The notes below the pieces were generated by a model. That model worked only from the letters and a program-made list of their open reading frames with translations, had not been told where the DNA came from and made no database searches. A stretch of 64,000 bases of DNA from Bog-473 sp036489775 (GTDB lineage Bacteria > Actinomycetota > Acidimicrobiia > Acidimicrobiales > RAAP-2): contig DASXFC010000032.1 of NCBI GenBank assembly GCA_036489775.1, positions 108,361-172,360 of the forward strand, written 5' to 3'. The position numbers were made by a program, and so were the translations under genes. Shown in pieces: positions 35,593 to 45,630 of the stretch; position 1 is the stretch's first letter, and every line of letters begins with the position of its first letter.

Positions 35593-35941
35593 CTCCACTC
35601 AGCTCCTCGCGAGGATGGTTGGATCTCTCGCCAAACGTGAGGCCGTCATCAGCTGACGCAGCGACGCGCAGATTCAGTGCATCCGCTATCGAGATCAGCG
35701 TCGAGAGCGTGGGATTCTTCTGTTGTTGCGAGAACAACCGTCGAACGGCAGCAGCAGGCATATCCGCTCGTCTTGCTAGCTCCGCTTTCGTCAGTCCCAG
35801 TTCGACACGTCGTGAATCCAGCGATTGCACCACATCGTCGAACATGGCCACACGACGCGAAGCTGTCTCGTAAGCCTCTGCGTACTCAGGATCAGAGCGA
35901 CGATGATCAAGATACTTTTCAGCTGCAGTCCTCGGTCTCAC
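35543..35941 (-). CDS. XRE family helix-turn-helix protein, probable antitoxin
   Basis: This 132-aa protein starts at GTG 35941, 7 bases downstream of a TACACT -10 box, so it is probably leaderless. The HTH lies in the middle (LTKAELARRADMPAAAVRRL, then NPTLSTLISIADAL), with an N-terminal helical arm of about 40 residues (EKYLDHRRSDPEYAEAYETA), as in HigA-like antitoxins. It converges on and overlaps the HigB-like toxin by 50 bases. Opposite-strand overlap could let antitoxin mRNA anneal with the toxin mRNA 3' end. Pairing as antitoxin is likely but not certain, because the integrase-like gene is the co-directional partner. Confidence 0.78.
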   Translation of the reverse strand: MRPRTAAEKYLDHRRSDPEYAEAYETASRRVAMFDDVVQSLDSRRVELGLTKAELARRADMPAAAVRRLFSQQQKNPTLSTLISIADALNLRVAASADDGLTFGERSNHPREELSGVTGGRSRASETRRRTA

Positions 35942-35948
35942 CTATGCG

Positions 35949-35954
35949 AGTGTA
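35949..35954 (-). promoter_or_regulatory. -10 box of the XRE gene
   Basis: Read on the minus strand, TACACT ends 7 bases before GTG 35941. An imperfect inverted repeat GTGT...ACAC (35950-35967) covers it and may be an autoregulatory site. Confidence 0.35.
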
Positions 35955-37281
35955 ACATTTATGACACGTATTTGCCACCCCGAATCGGGGCCATGTGAAC
36001 ATCGGGATTGCCCGGGGCTATCACCACGAGTTGATGGTCAAGTCCCGTCAGGGCCAAAAGACCTCGATCCGCCAGGGCTGGCACACCGGGGGGGCCTCTA
36101 CGGCTACCAGTTTGTTCATCACGACCACCCCAACCCCCACAAAGCCAGTCGGGGCGTTCGCAAGCGGACCTTGGAAGTGGACCCCATCCGGGGACCGGTC
36201 GTTTGTCACATCTTTGAGCAGTACCTCACTGGCGGGTTGGGTCTGCTGCAGATCCGCGATCAGCTGAACTCCAACCCCGAGCGCTATCCACCGCCGATCC
36301 CGATTGATCCCGCCATCGCCATTGGCGCGTGGAGCCGATCCAGTCTCCACGAGATGATCCGGAATCCGAAGTACACGGGCTACCAGGTCTGGAATCGCCG
36401 GGCTCGCAAGCAAGGGTCAAACCGTGTCAACCCCGCCGATGCTTGGATCTGGTCCGAGGAACCCGCCCACGAGGCGCTGATCACCCGTGAGGGAATATGA
36501 GGCCGCGGCGATCCAAGGCAAGGCGAACCAACGATCACGTCAGGGGGTATCAGCGAAGGTCGCTCGAACGAGCGCACGCACCAACTATCTCCATCGAGGG
36601 CTGCTTCATTGGGGGATCTGTGGATTGCGAATGTGGGGCAACCACCGGCCTCGGTACAACTACTACTCCTGCCAGCCAACCCATCAGCGTTCGAAGAAGG
36701 ACATTCCCGCCAACCATCCACCTCACGTGTACTTAAACGAGGACCGGATCAACGATTCGTTGATGCCCTTTCTTGGAGAGAGCCTCTTTGGTGCTGCCCG
36801 CGTTGACTATTGGCGTACATGCCTCGAAGCTTCCGACGATCCGGGCCGCGCCGCTCCGGCAGCTGCACTGGCCAAAGAGGTGGCGGCCGATGTTGCCGAC
36901 CTGGAGCGGAGGCTTGCCCGACAGTTAGTCAATCTTGAAGAAGAGGACACCACACCAGCCCTAAGGCGACGAGTCGGCCAGCGAGTCGATGAACTGGAAG
37001 CAACCATCAGTGAACGCAATCAAACCTTGGCCAACTTGGCTGCCACGTCGGCCTTGGAGGCCCCTGAAATCACCGACGTGGCCGCGCTTCTTGCCCGGCT
37101 ACCGATCCTCGCCAAGGGGCTATCTGACGCCCCACAGGCCGAATTGCGGGAGCTATTCGAGAAACTTCAGCTGACCATCGCCCACCAGCCTGATGATCAA
37201 GCCTTGGAGGTCGAGATCACCTTGTACGAGGACGCGTGGAACGAAACTGAAGGCCGGCCACACATTCGTGCGGAGGACTAC

Positions 37282-37297
37282 ATGGCGCCCCCGGCAG
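37282..37297. repeat. attR-like site within tRNA-Arg 3' end
   Basis: ATGGCGCCCCCGGCAG covers the encoded CCA, discriminator and 3' acceptor strand of the tRNA and the start of its T-stem. It matches 25066-25081 exactly, in the same orientation. The tRNA is intact here, so this is the junction that retains the functional gene. Confidence 0.7.
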
Positions 37298-37357
37298 GAC
37301 TCGAACCTGCGCCACCGGCTCCGGAGGCCGGTGCTCTATCCGCTGAGCTACGGGGGC
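37283..37357 (-). tRNA. tRNA-Arg (anticodon CCG)
   Basis: On the minus strand the 75-nt sequence folds as a standard cloverleaf: acceptor GCCCCCG/CGGGGGC, D-arm GCTC-AGCGGATA-GAGC, anticodon arm CCGGC-CTCCGGA-GCCGG, a 4-nt variable region and T-arm GCAGG-TTCGAGT-CCTGC. The discriminator is G and CCA is encoded. The anticodon CCG reads the CGG arginine codon. Its 3' end points into the island and serves as the integration target. Confidence 0.96.
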
Positions 37358-37424
37358 CCGAACAGGGGGACGACTGTAGCCCCACCCAGGTGATCGTCTG
37401 ACCGTTGCGGTACAGGTCTTGTCG

Positions 37425-37430
37425 TAATCT
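37425..37430 (+). promoter_or_regulatory. -10 box of lysA, probable leaderless start
   Basis: TAATCT ends 8 bases before ATG 37439 with no Shine-Dalgarno between. It is the first promoter of the conserved cluster to the right of the tRNA. Confidence 0.4.
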
Positions 37431-37438
37431 GCACGTCC

Positions 37439-38746
37439 ATGCCGGTTGATCACGAAGTGGCCAGCGCGCCGATCCAGTGGTCCCTGCTGCCCCGGACGGC
37501 GACGACGAATGCGCAGGGGCATCTCGAAGTGGGCGGCCTCGACCTGCTCACCCTGGCCGAGGAGTTCGGCACACCGCTCTTCGTCTACGACGAGCAGCAC
37601 ATCCGAGCAGCTTGCCGGGAAGCGGTGGCCGCCTGGGGTGATGGTGTGGCCTATGCCACCAAGGCCTTCTTGTGCCGGGCCATGGCCCAGCTGGCGCACG
37701 AGGAAGGCATGCATCTCGACGTGGCCTCAGGTGGAGAGCTGCATGTGGCCCTGGCCGCCGGGGTTCCGGCGGCACACCTGGTGCTCCACGGCAACAACAA
37801 ATCAGTCGAGGAGCTGTCGACTGCGGTGTCGGTCGGCGTCGGCCGGATCGTGATCGACTCCTTCGAGGAGATCGCCCGGCTGGGTCGGATACTCGAGTCC
37901 GCGCCGGCGATGCCGCAACGACCCAAAGTGCTGGTGCGGGTCACCCCCGGCGTCGAAGCGCACACCCATGAGTTCGTGCGAACCGGGCAGGAGGATTCGA
38001 AGTTCGGATTCTCGGTGTCCTCGGGGGCGGCGGCCGAGGCGGTAGCCGCACTCGAGCTCATGCCCGGTGTCGAACTGGCTGGTGTCCACGCCCACATCGG
38101 GAGCCAGGTCTTCGACGCCTCCTCGTTCGAGCAGGCGGTCGAGGTGCTCGGCGCCTTCTTCGCCCCGCTCGATCTGCCCGAACTCGTGGTCGGTGGGGGA
38201 CTCGGCGTGCCCTACGTCAACGGTGAGCACGCGCCGACCATTACGGAGTGGGCTGAGGCGACTCGTGTGGCGTGCGCCAAGGCTGGGCTCGATCCGGCCA
38301 CCCGGGTCAGTGCCGAGCCGGGTCGTTCCATCGTGGCCGCGGCCGCCATCACGCTCTACCGGGTGGGCACGGTGAAGCAGCTGCCGGGTATCCGCACGTA
38401 CGTCAGTGTCGATGGTGGCATGAGTGACAACCCGCGTCCTGTTCTCTACGGCAGTGGATATGAGGCCTTCCTGGCCCGCAGCCCGCTAGCCCCACGGCCC
38501 CGACCGGTGCGTGTGGTCGGCAAGCACTGCGAGAGTGGCGATCTCATCGTCCCCGAGGCCTTCGTGCCCGAAGATCTCGTGGTGGGCGACATCTTGGCTA
38601 CTCCGGTCACCGGGGCGTACGGCTATTCCATGGCCTCCAACTACAACAAGGTGCCACGGCCGGCCGTGCTGTTCGTGGCCGATGGCCGGGCGCGCGTGGT
38701 GGTCCGCCGCGAGACGTTCGACGATCTCCTGCAGCTCGACGCCTGA
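37439..38746 (+). CDS. lysA: Diaminopimelate decarboxylase
   Basis: This 435-aa PLP enzyme has the fold-type III motif VAYATKAFLCRAMAQLAHEE with the Schiff-base Lys. It also has GVHAHIGSQVFD, the glycine-rich VVGGGLGVPYV and, near the C-terminus, GKHCESGDLIV with the substrate-binding Cys. It converts meso-diaminopimelate to L-lysine in the last step of lysine synthesis. The ATG at 37439 follows a -10 box, with no leader. In Mycobacterium lysA sits between argS and thrA; here the tRNA-Arg and island replace argS upstream, and hom follows 44 bases later. Confidence 0.95.
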   Translation: MPVDHEVASAPIQWSLLPRTATTNAQGHLEVGGLDLLTLAEEFGTPLFVYDEQHIRAACREAVAAWGDGVAYATKAFLCRAMAQLAHEEGMHLDVASGGELHVALAAGVPAAHLVLHGNNKSVEELSTAVSVGVGRIVIDSFEEIARLGRILESAPAMPQRPKVLVRVTPGVEAHTHEFVRTGQEDSKFGFSVSSGAAAEAVAALELMPGVELAGVHAHIGSQVFDASSFEQAVEVLGAFFAPLDLPELVVGGGLGVPYVNGEHAPTITEWAEATRVACAKAGLDPATRVSAEPGRSIVAAAAITLYRVGTVKQLPGIRTYVSVDGGMSDNPRPVLYGSGYEAFLARSPLAPRPRPVRVVGKHCESGDLIVPEAFVPEDLVVGDILATPVTGAYGYSMASNYNKVPRPAVLFVADGRARVVVRRETFDDLLQLDA

Positions 38747-38778
38747 GATCGCCTTCCCGGGGGCCCGCAGGCACCCTG

Positions 38779-38784
38779 TACCGT
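38779..38784 (+). promoter_or_regulatory. -10 box of hom, probable leaderless start
   Basis: TACCGT ends 6 bases before ATG 38791. The 44-base gap after lysA therefore holds a separate promoter for hom-thrC. Confidence 0.4.
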
Positions 38785-38790
38785 GGGTGC

Positions 38791-40116
38791 ATGTCCGGCG
38801 TATCGGCGCACCCACCGACCCCGACCATTCGCGTTGCCCTGCTGGGCTGCGGGAACGTCGGCGCCGCGCTGGCCGAGATCCTGCTGACCCGCCAAGAGGA
38901 TGTGGCGGCGCGCACCGGTATCTATCTCGAACTGGTGGGCATCGCTGTCTCCAGCTCGCGCAAGTCCCGTCCTTCCACCATTCCCAAAGAGTTGTTGACC
39001 CGGGACGCCGCCGGCCTGGTGGCCCGACCTGACGTGGATGTGGTGGTTGAGCTCATCGGTGGTCTCCATCCGGCCCACGAGCTGATCGAGGCAGCCCTGC
39101 GGGCCGGCAAGCCGGTGGTCACGGCCAACAAAGCCCTTTTGGCCACGGCCGGGGCCGAGCTGGCCGAGGTGGCGGCGGCTGCCAACGTGGATCTGCTCTA
39201 CGAAGCGGCGGTGGCCGGAGCTATTCCGGTCATCCGTCCCTTGCGCGAATCGCTGGCCGGCGAGCAGATCGTCCGCGTCATGGGCATCGTGAACGGCACC
39301 ACCAACTTCATCCTGACCCGGATGGAGGAGGACGGGACGTCCTACGAGGATGCTCTAGCCGAGGCCCAGCGTCTCGGGTTGGCCGAGCGCGATCCCAGTG
39401 CCGACGTGGACGGGCACGATGCCGCGGCCAAGGCCGCCATCCTGGCCGCGTTGGCTTTCGGCAGCGACGTGGTCGATAGCGACGTGCACCGCGAGGGCAT
39501 CTCGAGCATCAGCGCGGCCGACGTGGCCTATGCGCACAAGCTCGGCTACGCGGTCAAGTTGTTGGCCATCGCCGAATTGGTGGACGGCGGGCCCGAGGTC
39601 TCGGTCCGGGTCCATCCGGCCATGGTCCCCAAGACGCACCCGCTGGCCTCGGTGCGCGGCGCCTTCAATGCCGTCTTCGTCGAGGGTGCGGTCAGCGGCG
39701 AGCTGATGCTGTACGGCAAGGGGGCCGGCGGCGGCCCGACGGCTAGCGCCGTGCTCGGTGACCTGGTCGACGCATCGAGGAATCTGCGAGCGGGGGCGCC
39801 GGCGCCGGCGCCCAAGCGGACCAGCACCACCGTGCGCAGCCAATCCGAGATGCGCGCCGCCTTCTACCTGAGCATGGACGTGGCCGACCGGCCCGGCGTG
39901 CTGGCCGCGGTAGCCAAGATCTTCGGCGATCACAACGTCTCGATCCGGGCCATGGAGCAGACCGGCCTGCCTGAAGAAGCTCGGCTGATCTTTCTGACCC
40001 ACGAAGCTCGGGAGGGCGACCTGTTGGCCACCATCGACGAGTTGCGCATGCACCAGGCGGTGGACCGCGTGTCAGGGGTGCTACGGGTGATCAGCGACGA
40101 GGACGGCACCCGGTGA
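38791..40116 (+). CDS. hom: Homoserine dehydrogenase
   Basis: This 441-aa enzyme has an N-terminal Rossmann motif VALLGCGNVGAALAEILL. The catalytic domain contains VMGIVNGTTNFILTRMEEDG and ADVDGHDAAAKAAILA, with the Lys and acidic residues of the active site. A C-terminal ACT domain (VADRPGVLAAVAKIFGDHNV) normally mediates threonine feedback inhibition. It reduces aspartate semialdehyde to homoserine. Its stop overlaps the thrC start (GTGA). Confidence 0.95.
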   Translation: MSGVSAHPPTPTIRVALLGCGNVGAALAEILLTRQEDVAARTGIYLELVGIAVSSSRKSRPSTIPKELLTRDAAGLVARPDVDVVVELIGGLHPAHELIEAALRAGKPVVTANKALLATAGAELAEVAAAANVDLLYEAAVAGAIPVIRPLRESLAGEQIVRVMGIVNGTTNFILTRMEEDGTSYEDALAEAQRLGLAERDPSADVDGHDAAAKAAILAALAFGSDVVDSDVHREGISSISAADVAYAHKLGYAVKLLAIAELVDGGPEVSVRVHPAMVPKTHPLASVRGAFNAVFVEGAVSGELMLYGKGAGGGPTASAVLGDLVDASRNLRAGAPAPAPKRTSTTVRSQSEMRAAFYLSMDVADRPGVLAAVAKIFGDHNVSIRAMEQTGLPEEARLIFLTHEAREGDLLATIDELRMHQAVDRVSGVLRVISDEDGTR

Positions 40117-41156
40117 GCGCTGGCTGGCGCGGGGTGATGGAGGAGTACCGAGAGTTCCTGCCCATCACGGCGGATACGGCGGTAGTCACCCTGCTCGAAG
40201 GCGGCACCCCGCTGGTGCCTGCACCGCGGCTGTCCGAGCGAGTGGGCGCCAACGTCTGGCTGAAGGTGGAGGGTGCCAACCCGACCGGATCGTTCAAGGA
40301 CCGGGGGATGACCATGGCCATCTCGATGGCGGTGGAAGAAGGGGCCAAGGCGGTGGTGTGTGCGTCGACGGGCAACACGTCGGCTTCGGCGGCCGCCTAC
40401 GCGGCCCGGGCCGGGCTGGCCTGCGTGGTCCTCATTCCCGAAGGGCACATCGCGCTGGGTAAGTTGGCGCAAGCACTCATGCATGGTGCCCGTGTCCTGC
40501 AGGTGCGCGGCAACTTCGACCAACTCCTCACCATCGTGCGTGAGTTGCCCGACCATGCACCCATCACGGTGGTGAACTCGGTCAACCCGCACCGGATCGA
40601 AGGGCAGAAGACCGGCGCGTTCGAGATCATCGATGTGCTCGGTGACGCGCCCGACGTGCACTGCATTCCGGTGGGCAACGCTGGCAACATCTCGGCCTAC
40701 TGGCGCGGTTACCTCCAGTACAAGGAGGCCGGTCGGGCCACCAAGTTGCCCCGCATGATGGGCTTCCAGGCCGCCGGTGCGGCTCCCATCGTCCTGGGCC
40801 GCCCGGTGGAGGACCCCGAGACGGTGGCCACCGCCATTCGCATCGGTAATCCGGCCAGCTGGTACTCGGCCACCGCCGCGGCCAGCGAGTCGGGGGGATC
40901 CATCACCGCCGTCACCGATGAGGAGATCCTCGAGGCCTACACCTTCTTGGCCAGCCAGGAGTCGGTGTTCTGCGAGGCGGCGTCGTCGGCCTCGGTAGCC
41001 GGCTTGATGAAGGTCGGGGTGCCCGAGGGTTCGACCGTGGTCTGTATCCTCACCGGACACGGCTTGAAGGACCCGGACCTGGCCATCCGCCAGATCTCGG
41101 TCCCCACCGTGATCGACCTCGATCTCGCCACCGTGCTGGGAGAATTGTCGCTCTAG
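40113..41156 (+). CDS. thrC: Threonine synthase
   Basis: This 347-aa fold-type II PLP enzyme starts with GTG overlapping the hom stop. NPTGSFKDRGMTMA contains the PLP-binding Lys, ASTGNTSASAAAYAARAG is the phosphate/substrate loop, and IPVGNAGNISAYWRGY is the glycine-rich cofactor loop. It converts O-phosphohomoserine to threonine. Homoserine kinase (thrB), which usually follows in mycobacteria and streptomycetes, is not in this window. Confidence 0.95.
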   Translation: MSAGWRGVMEEYREFLPITADTAVVTLLEGGTPLVPAPRLSERVGANVWLKVEGANPTGSFKDRGMTMAISMAVEEGAKAVVCASTGNTSASAAAYAARAGLACVVLIPEGHIALGKLAQALMHGARVLQVRGNFDQLLTIVRELPDHAPITVVNSVNPHRIEGQKTGAFEIIDVLGDAPDVHCIPVGNAGNISAYWRGYLQYKEAGRATKLPRMMGFQAAGAAPIVLGRPVEDPETVATAIRIGNPASWYSATAAASESGGSITAVTDEEILEAYTFLASQESVFCEAASSASVAGLMKVGVPEGSTVVCILTGHGLKDPDLAIRQISVPTVIDLDLATVLGELSL

Positions 41157-41413
41157 GTCCGGCTGGGAGCCCGCTTGGGAATAGCCCTGGGGTAGGAGAT
41201 GTTGGCAATAGGTGCACCAGCCGACTAAGGTCTTGGTGTCCCCACTGTGGAAAGCGGCGCTCGCCGCGGGTTCTTAAAGACGACCCCGAGTGTGCGGCTC
41301 GCAGCGGTGGATCCGGGGGAAGGAATCTGTTCAGAGTCCTTTCTCCTCCCTATTCCCCTCGCTTCGCTTGGAACACCCGAGCAAGGCGATAACCCTCTAG
41401 TACGAGGAGCCTG
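41157..41413. other. rho leader region
   Basis: A 257-base non-coding gap separates thrC from rho. The lower part (41380-41410) contains GATAAC and a CGAGGAG ribosome binding site close to ATG 41414. A long leader is usual for rho, which often autoregulates by attenuation. I see no recognisable riboswitch and no terminator with a U-run. Confidence 0.4.
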
Positions 41414-43264
<1,851 letters not shown>

Positions 43265-43325
43265 GCCTGATCGGCCCCCAGCCGCCAGCGCCTAAACTGC
43301 ACCGACTTAAAGATTTGGAGACGCC

Positions 43326-43616
43326 ATGAAGACCGACATCCACCCCGAGTACCTCGAAGCCACCGTTCGTTGTTCGTGCGGCAACACCTTCGTGACCCAC
43401 TCGACCAAGGCTGATCTCCACGTCGAGCTCTGCAATGAGTGCCACCCCTTCTTCACCGGCAAGCAGAAGCTGGTTGACTCCGGTGGCCGCGTTGAGCGCT
43501 TCCAGCGCCGCTACGGCGAGCGCAAGGGGGCCAAGAAGGCGCCGGAGACTGTCTCGGCCTCCGTGGGTGCGCCCTCGGCGGGCGAGTCTGAGCCGGCCGA
43601 GTCAGACCAGGACTGA
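43326..43616 (+). CDS. rpmE: Ribosomal protein bL31, zinc-binding form
   Basis: This 96-aa protein has the L31 core MKTDIHPEYLEATVRCSCGN and LCNECHPFFTGKQKLVDSGG, then VERFQRRY. Four cysteines (16, 18, 36, 39) make it the zinc-containing C+ paralogue, so zinc limitation would favour replacement by a C- form elsewhere. A 25-residue acidic Ala/Ser/Glu tail extends beyond the core. A TTGGAGA ribosome binding site precedes the ATG. It lies between rho and prfA, as in other actinobacteria. Confidence 0.96.
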   Translation: MKTDIHPEYLEATVRCSCGNTFVTHSTKADLHVELCNECHPFFTGKQKLVDSGGRVERFQRRYGERKGAKKAPETVSASVGAPSAGESEPAESDQD

Positions 43617-43631
43617 GCTCGCTCATTCCCC

Positions 43632-43650
43632 CCGGGCCGGGCCTGCCCGC
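43632..43650 (+). terminator. Weak hairpin downstream of rpmE
   Basis: CGGGC and GCCCG flank a short loop after the rpmE stop and are followed by a pyrimidine-rich stretch ending in CTTCTTCTTT. It could act as a weak intrinsic terminator or pause site. The stem is short. Confidence 0.25.
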
Positions 43651-43669
43651 TCGACCCCCACTTCTTCTT

Positions 43670-43675
43670 TAGCCT
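43670..43675 (+). promoter_or_regulatory. -10 box of prfA
   Basis: TAGCCT ends 6 bases before ATG 43682. GGAG also lies in the gap, so either leaderless initiation or a very short leader with a Shine-Dalgarno is possible. Confidence 0.35.
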
Positions 43676-43681
43676 GGAGCC

Positions 43682-44761
43682 ATGTTCGACGACCGCATCG
43701 CCGCGCTCGAAAGCGAGTTCGAGGCCACCGAGTCCGAACTGGCTGATCCGGCCACGCACTCGAACTCTGATCGACTGCGCGATCTGTCGCGCCGTCACAA
43801 GGAGCTGGGCGAGATCGTCCGCACCTGGCACGACCTCCAGGCCTCCCGCCAGGACGTGCTGACCGGTCGCGAGATGCTGACGGAGGCCTCGGGCGACGAC
43901 CGCGAGCTCATGCGCCAAGAGGTCGAGGAGTCCGAAGCCTCGGTGGCCAAGCTCGAAGAGCACATCCAGTCGCTGCTGCTGCCCAAGGATCCCAATGAGG
44001 GGCGCAACGTGATCATGGAGATCCGAGGTGCCGTCGGCGGTGACGAGGCCAACCTGTTCGCCCGGGTGCTCTACGACATGTACCAGCGCTTTGCCTCCAT
44101 TGAGAAGTGGAAGGTCGAGATTCTCTCCGAGGATGCGTCAGACAAGGACGGCATCAACGAGGCGGTGTTCTCCGTCAAGGGAGCCGACGCCTACGTCCGG
44201 CTCGAGCACGAGGGTGGCACTCACCGGGTCCAGCGGGTGCCCGTGACCGAGGCCAAGGGTCGCATCCACACCTCGACGGCCACCGTCACCGTGCTGCCCG
44301 AGGCGGACGAGGTCGACGTGGCCATCGATCCCAACGACCTTAAGATCGACGTCTACCGCTCAAGCGGGCCAGGCGGCCAGTCGGTCAACACCACGGACTC
44401 GGCCGTACGCATCACCCACCTCCCAACCGGGACGGTGGTGGCCATGCAGGACGAGAAGAGTCAGATCCAGAACCGGGCCAAGGCCATGGTGGTGCTGCGG
44501 GCCCGCCTGCTCAAGGCGGAGCAGGATCGCCAACAGGCCGCCATGTCCGCCCAGCGCCAGGGGCAGGTGGGCTCCGGGAACCGGACCGACAAGATCCGGA
44601 CCTACAACTACAAGGAGAACCGGGTCACCGATCATCGCATCAATCTGACCCTCTACAAGCTGGACCAGGTCCTGGCCGGCGACCTGACCGAGTTGACCGA
44701 CGCGCTCATGGCCGACAAGCGGGGCCGCCAACTGGCCGGCGAGGAGGACGCCCCCTCGTGA
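43682..44761 (+). CDS. prfA: Peptide chain release factor 1
   Basis: This 359-aa protein carries the RF-1 stop-codon recognition region (VTEAKGRIHTSTATVTVLPE). The peptidyl-hydrolysis motif GGQ sits in YRSSGPGGQSVNTTDSAVRI near residue 231. The length and order of domains match RF-1, which reads UAA and UAG. Its stop overlaps the prmC start by 4 bases; PrmC methylates the GGQ glutamine, so the two act together. Confidence 0.97.
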   Translation: MFDDRIAALESEFEATESELADPATHSNSDRLRDLSRRHKELGEIVRTWHDLQASRQDVLTGREMLTEASGDDRELMRQEVEESEASVAKLEEHIQSLLLPKDPNEGRNVIMEIRGAVGGDEANLFARVLYDMYQRFASIEKWKVEILSEDASDKDGINEAVFSVKGADAYVRLEHEGGTHRVQRVPVTEAKGRIHTSTATVTVLPEADEVDVAIDPNDLKIDVYRSSGPGGQSVNTTDSAVRITHLPTGTVVAMQDEKSQIQNRAKAMVVLRARLLKAEQDRQQAAMSAQRQGQVGSGNRTDKIRTYNYKENRVTDHRINLTLYKLDQVLAGDLTELTDALMADKRGRQLAGEEDAPS

Positions 44762-45630
44762 GGCGAAGCGAGCTGACGAGCGATCTCGCCGCCCAGCTCG
44801 GCGCCCGCCACGAGGCGCGCTTCATCGTGGAGGACGTGCTGGGCGTGACTGCCGGCTCCGACGCCGAGGTCACCCCGGACCAGGTGGCTCAGGCCACCGC
44901 CCTGACCGCCCGCCGCCGGGCCGGCGAACCGCTGCAGTACGTCTTGGGCCACTGGTCCTTTCGCGAGCTCGACCTGCTGGTCGATCCCCGTGTGCTCATC
45001 CCGCGGCCTGAGACCGAACAGGTGGTCGAGGTGGCCCTGGTCGAAATGGAAGCGCTGGCCACCTCCGATCCCCTGGTGGTGGACGCCGGGACCGGCTCGG
45101 GAGCCATCGCACTCTCCCTCTCGGCCGAGCTGGCTCGCCGCGGCCGTCCGGCCCGGGTCTTCGCCATCGATGCCAGCGCTGATGCGTTGGCCGTGGCCCA
45201 GTCCAATCTTGCTCGCCAGTGTCATCTGCACCAGGACGGAACAACTGGGTCGGTGACGCTCTTGGAGGGGAGTTGGCTCGACCCGTTGCCACTCTCCTGC
45301 CGTGGTGCGGTCGACCTGGTGGTGTCCAACCCGCCCTACGTGACCGAAGGCGAGTGGGCTGGCCTTGGCGATGAGGTGAAGGCCGAGCCGCGAGGCGCGC
45401 TGGTGGCCCAGGCGGGGAGCGAGGGCACGCCGGGCCTGGCCGACGTGGAGGCCGTGCTGATCCAGTCGCTGGCCTGGTTGGCCCGGCCCGGCGTGGTGGT
45501 GATCGAGTTGGCGCCTCACCAGGCGGCGGCCGGCGCACGAGTGGCCCAGTCCGTGGGCTACGACGAGGTGGAGGTGGCCCCAGACCTGACCGGGCGGCCT
45601 CGGGCACTGATCGGGCGCCTGAGCCGATGA
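44758..45630 (+). CDS. prmC: Peptide chain release factor N5-glutamine methyltransferase
   Basis: This 290-aa protein starts at GTG overlapping prfA. It has the N-terminal helical substrate-binding domain (RRAGEPLQYVLGHWSFREL), the SAM-binding VVDAGTGSGAIALSLSAEL and the catalytic NPPYVTEGEW motif of the HemK/PrmC family. It methylates the GGQ glutamine of release factors. The stop overlaps the yrdC-like gene start (ATGA), giving a coupled three-gene unit. Confidence 0.95.
   Translation: MRRSELTSDLAAQLGARHEARFIVEDVLGVTAGSDAEVTPDQVAQATALTARRRAGEPLQYVLGHWSFRELDLLVDPRVLIPRPETEQVVEVALVEMEALATSDPLVVDAGTGSGAIALSLSAELARRGRPARVFAIDASADALAVAQSNLARQCHLHQDGTTGSVTLLEGSWLDPLPLSCRGAVDLVVSNPPYVTEGEWAGLGDEVKAEPRGALVAQAGSEGTPGLADVEAVLIQSLAWLARPGVVVIELAPHQAAAGARVAQSVGYDEVEVAPDLTGRPRALIGRLSR

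Larger units (their letters stand above)
35995..37401 (+). pseudogene. Large serine recombinase remnant, N-terminally truncated with two frameshifts
   Basis: Homology to actinobacterial recombinases starts abruptly at IARGYHHELMVKSRQGQKTS (about 36004) without the resolvase catalytic domain. At the G7 tract 36088-36094 one base is missing, and the frame shifts to LYGYQFVHHDHPNPHKASRG and on to WSEEPAHEALITRE. At 36491-36493 one extra G moves it again into EYEAAAIQGKANQRSRQG, a zinc-ribbon remnant (WGICGLRM, first Cys replaced by Trp), and a coiled coil. The last frame runs antisense through the tRNA-Arg gene to 37401. It is probably the dead integrase of the island. Confidence 0.85.

Noticed and set aside
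37193..37393. Short ORF with RQDSNLRHRLRRPVLYPLSY
   Set aside because: This sequence is the antisense translation of the tRNA-Arg gene, a well-known false protein ending, not a real product.
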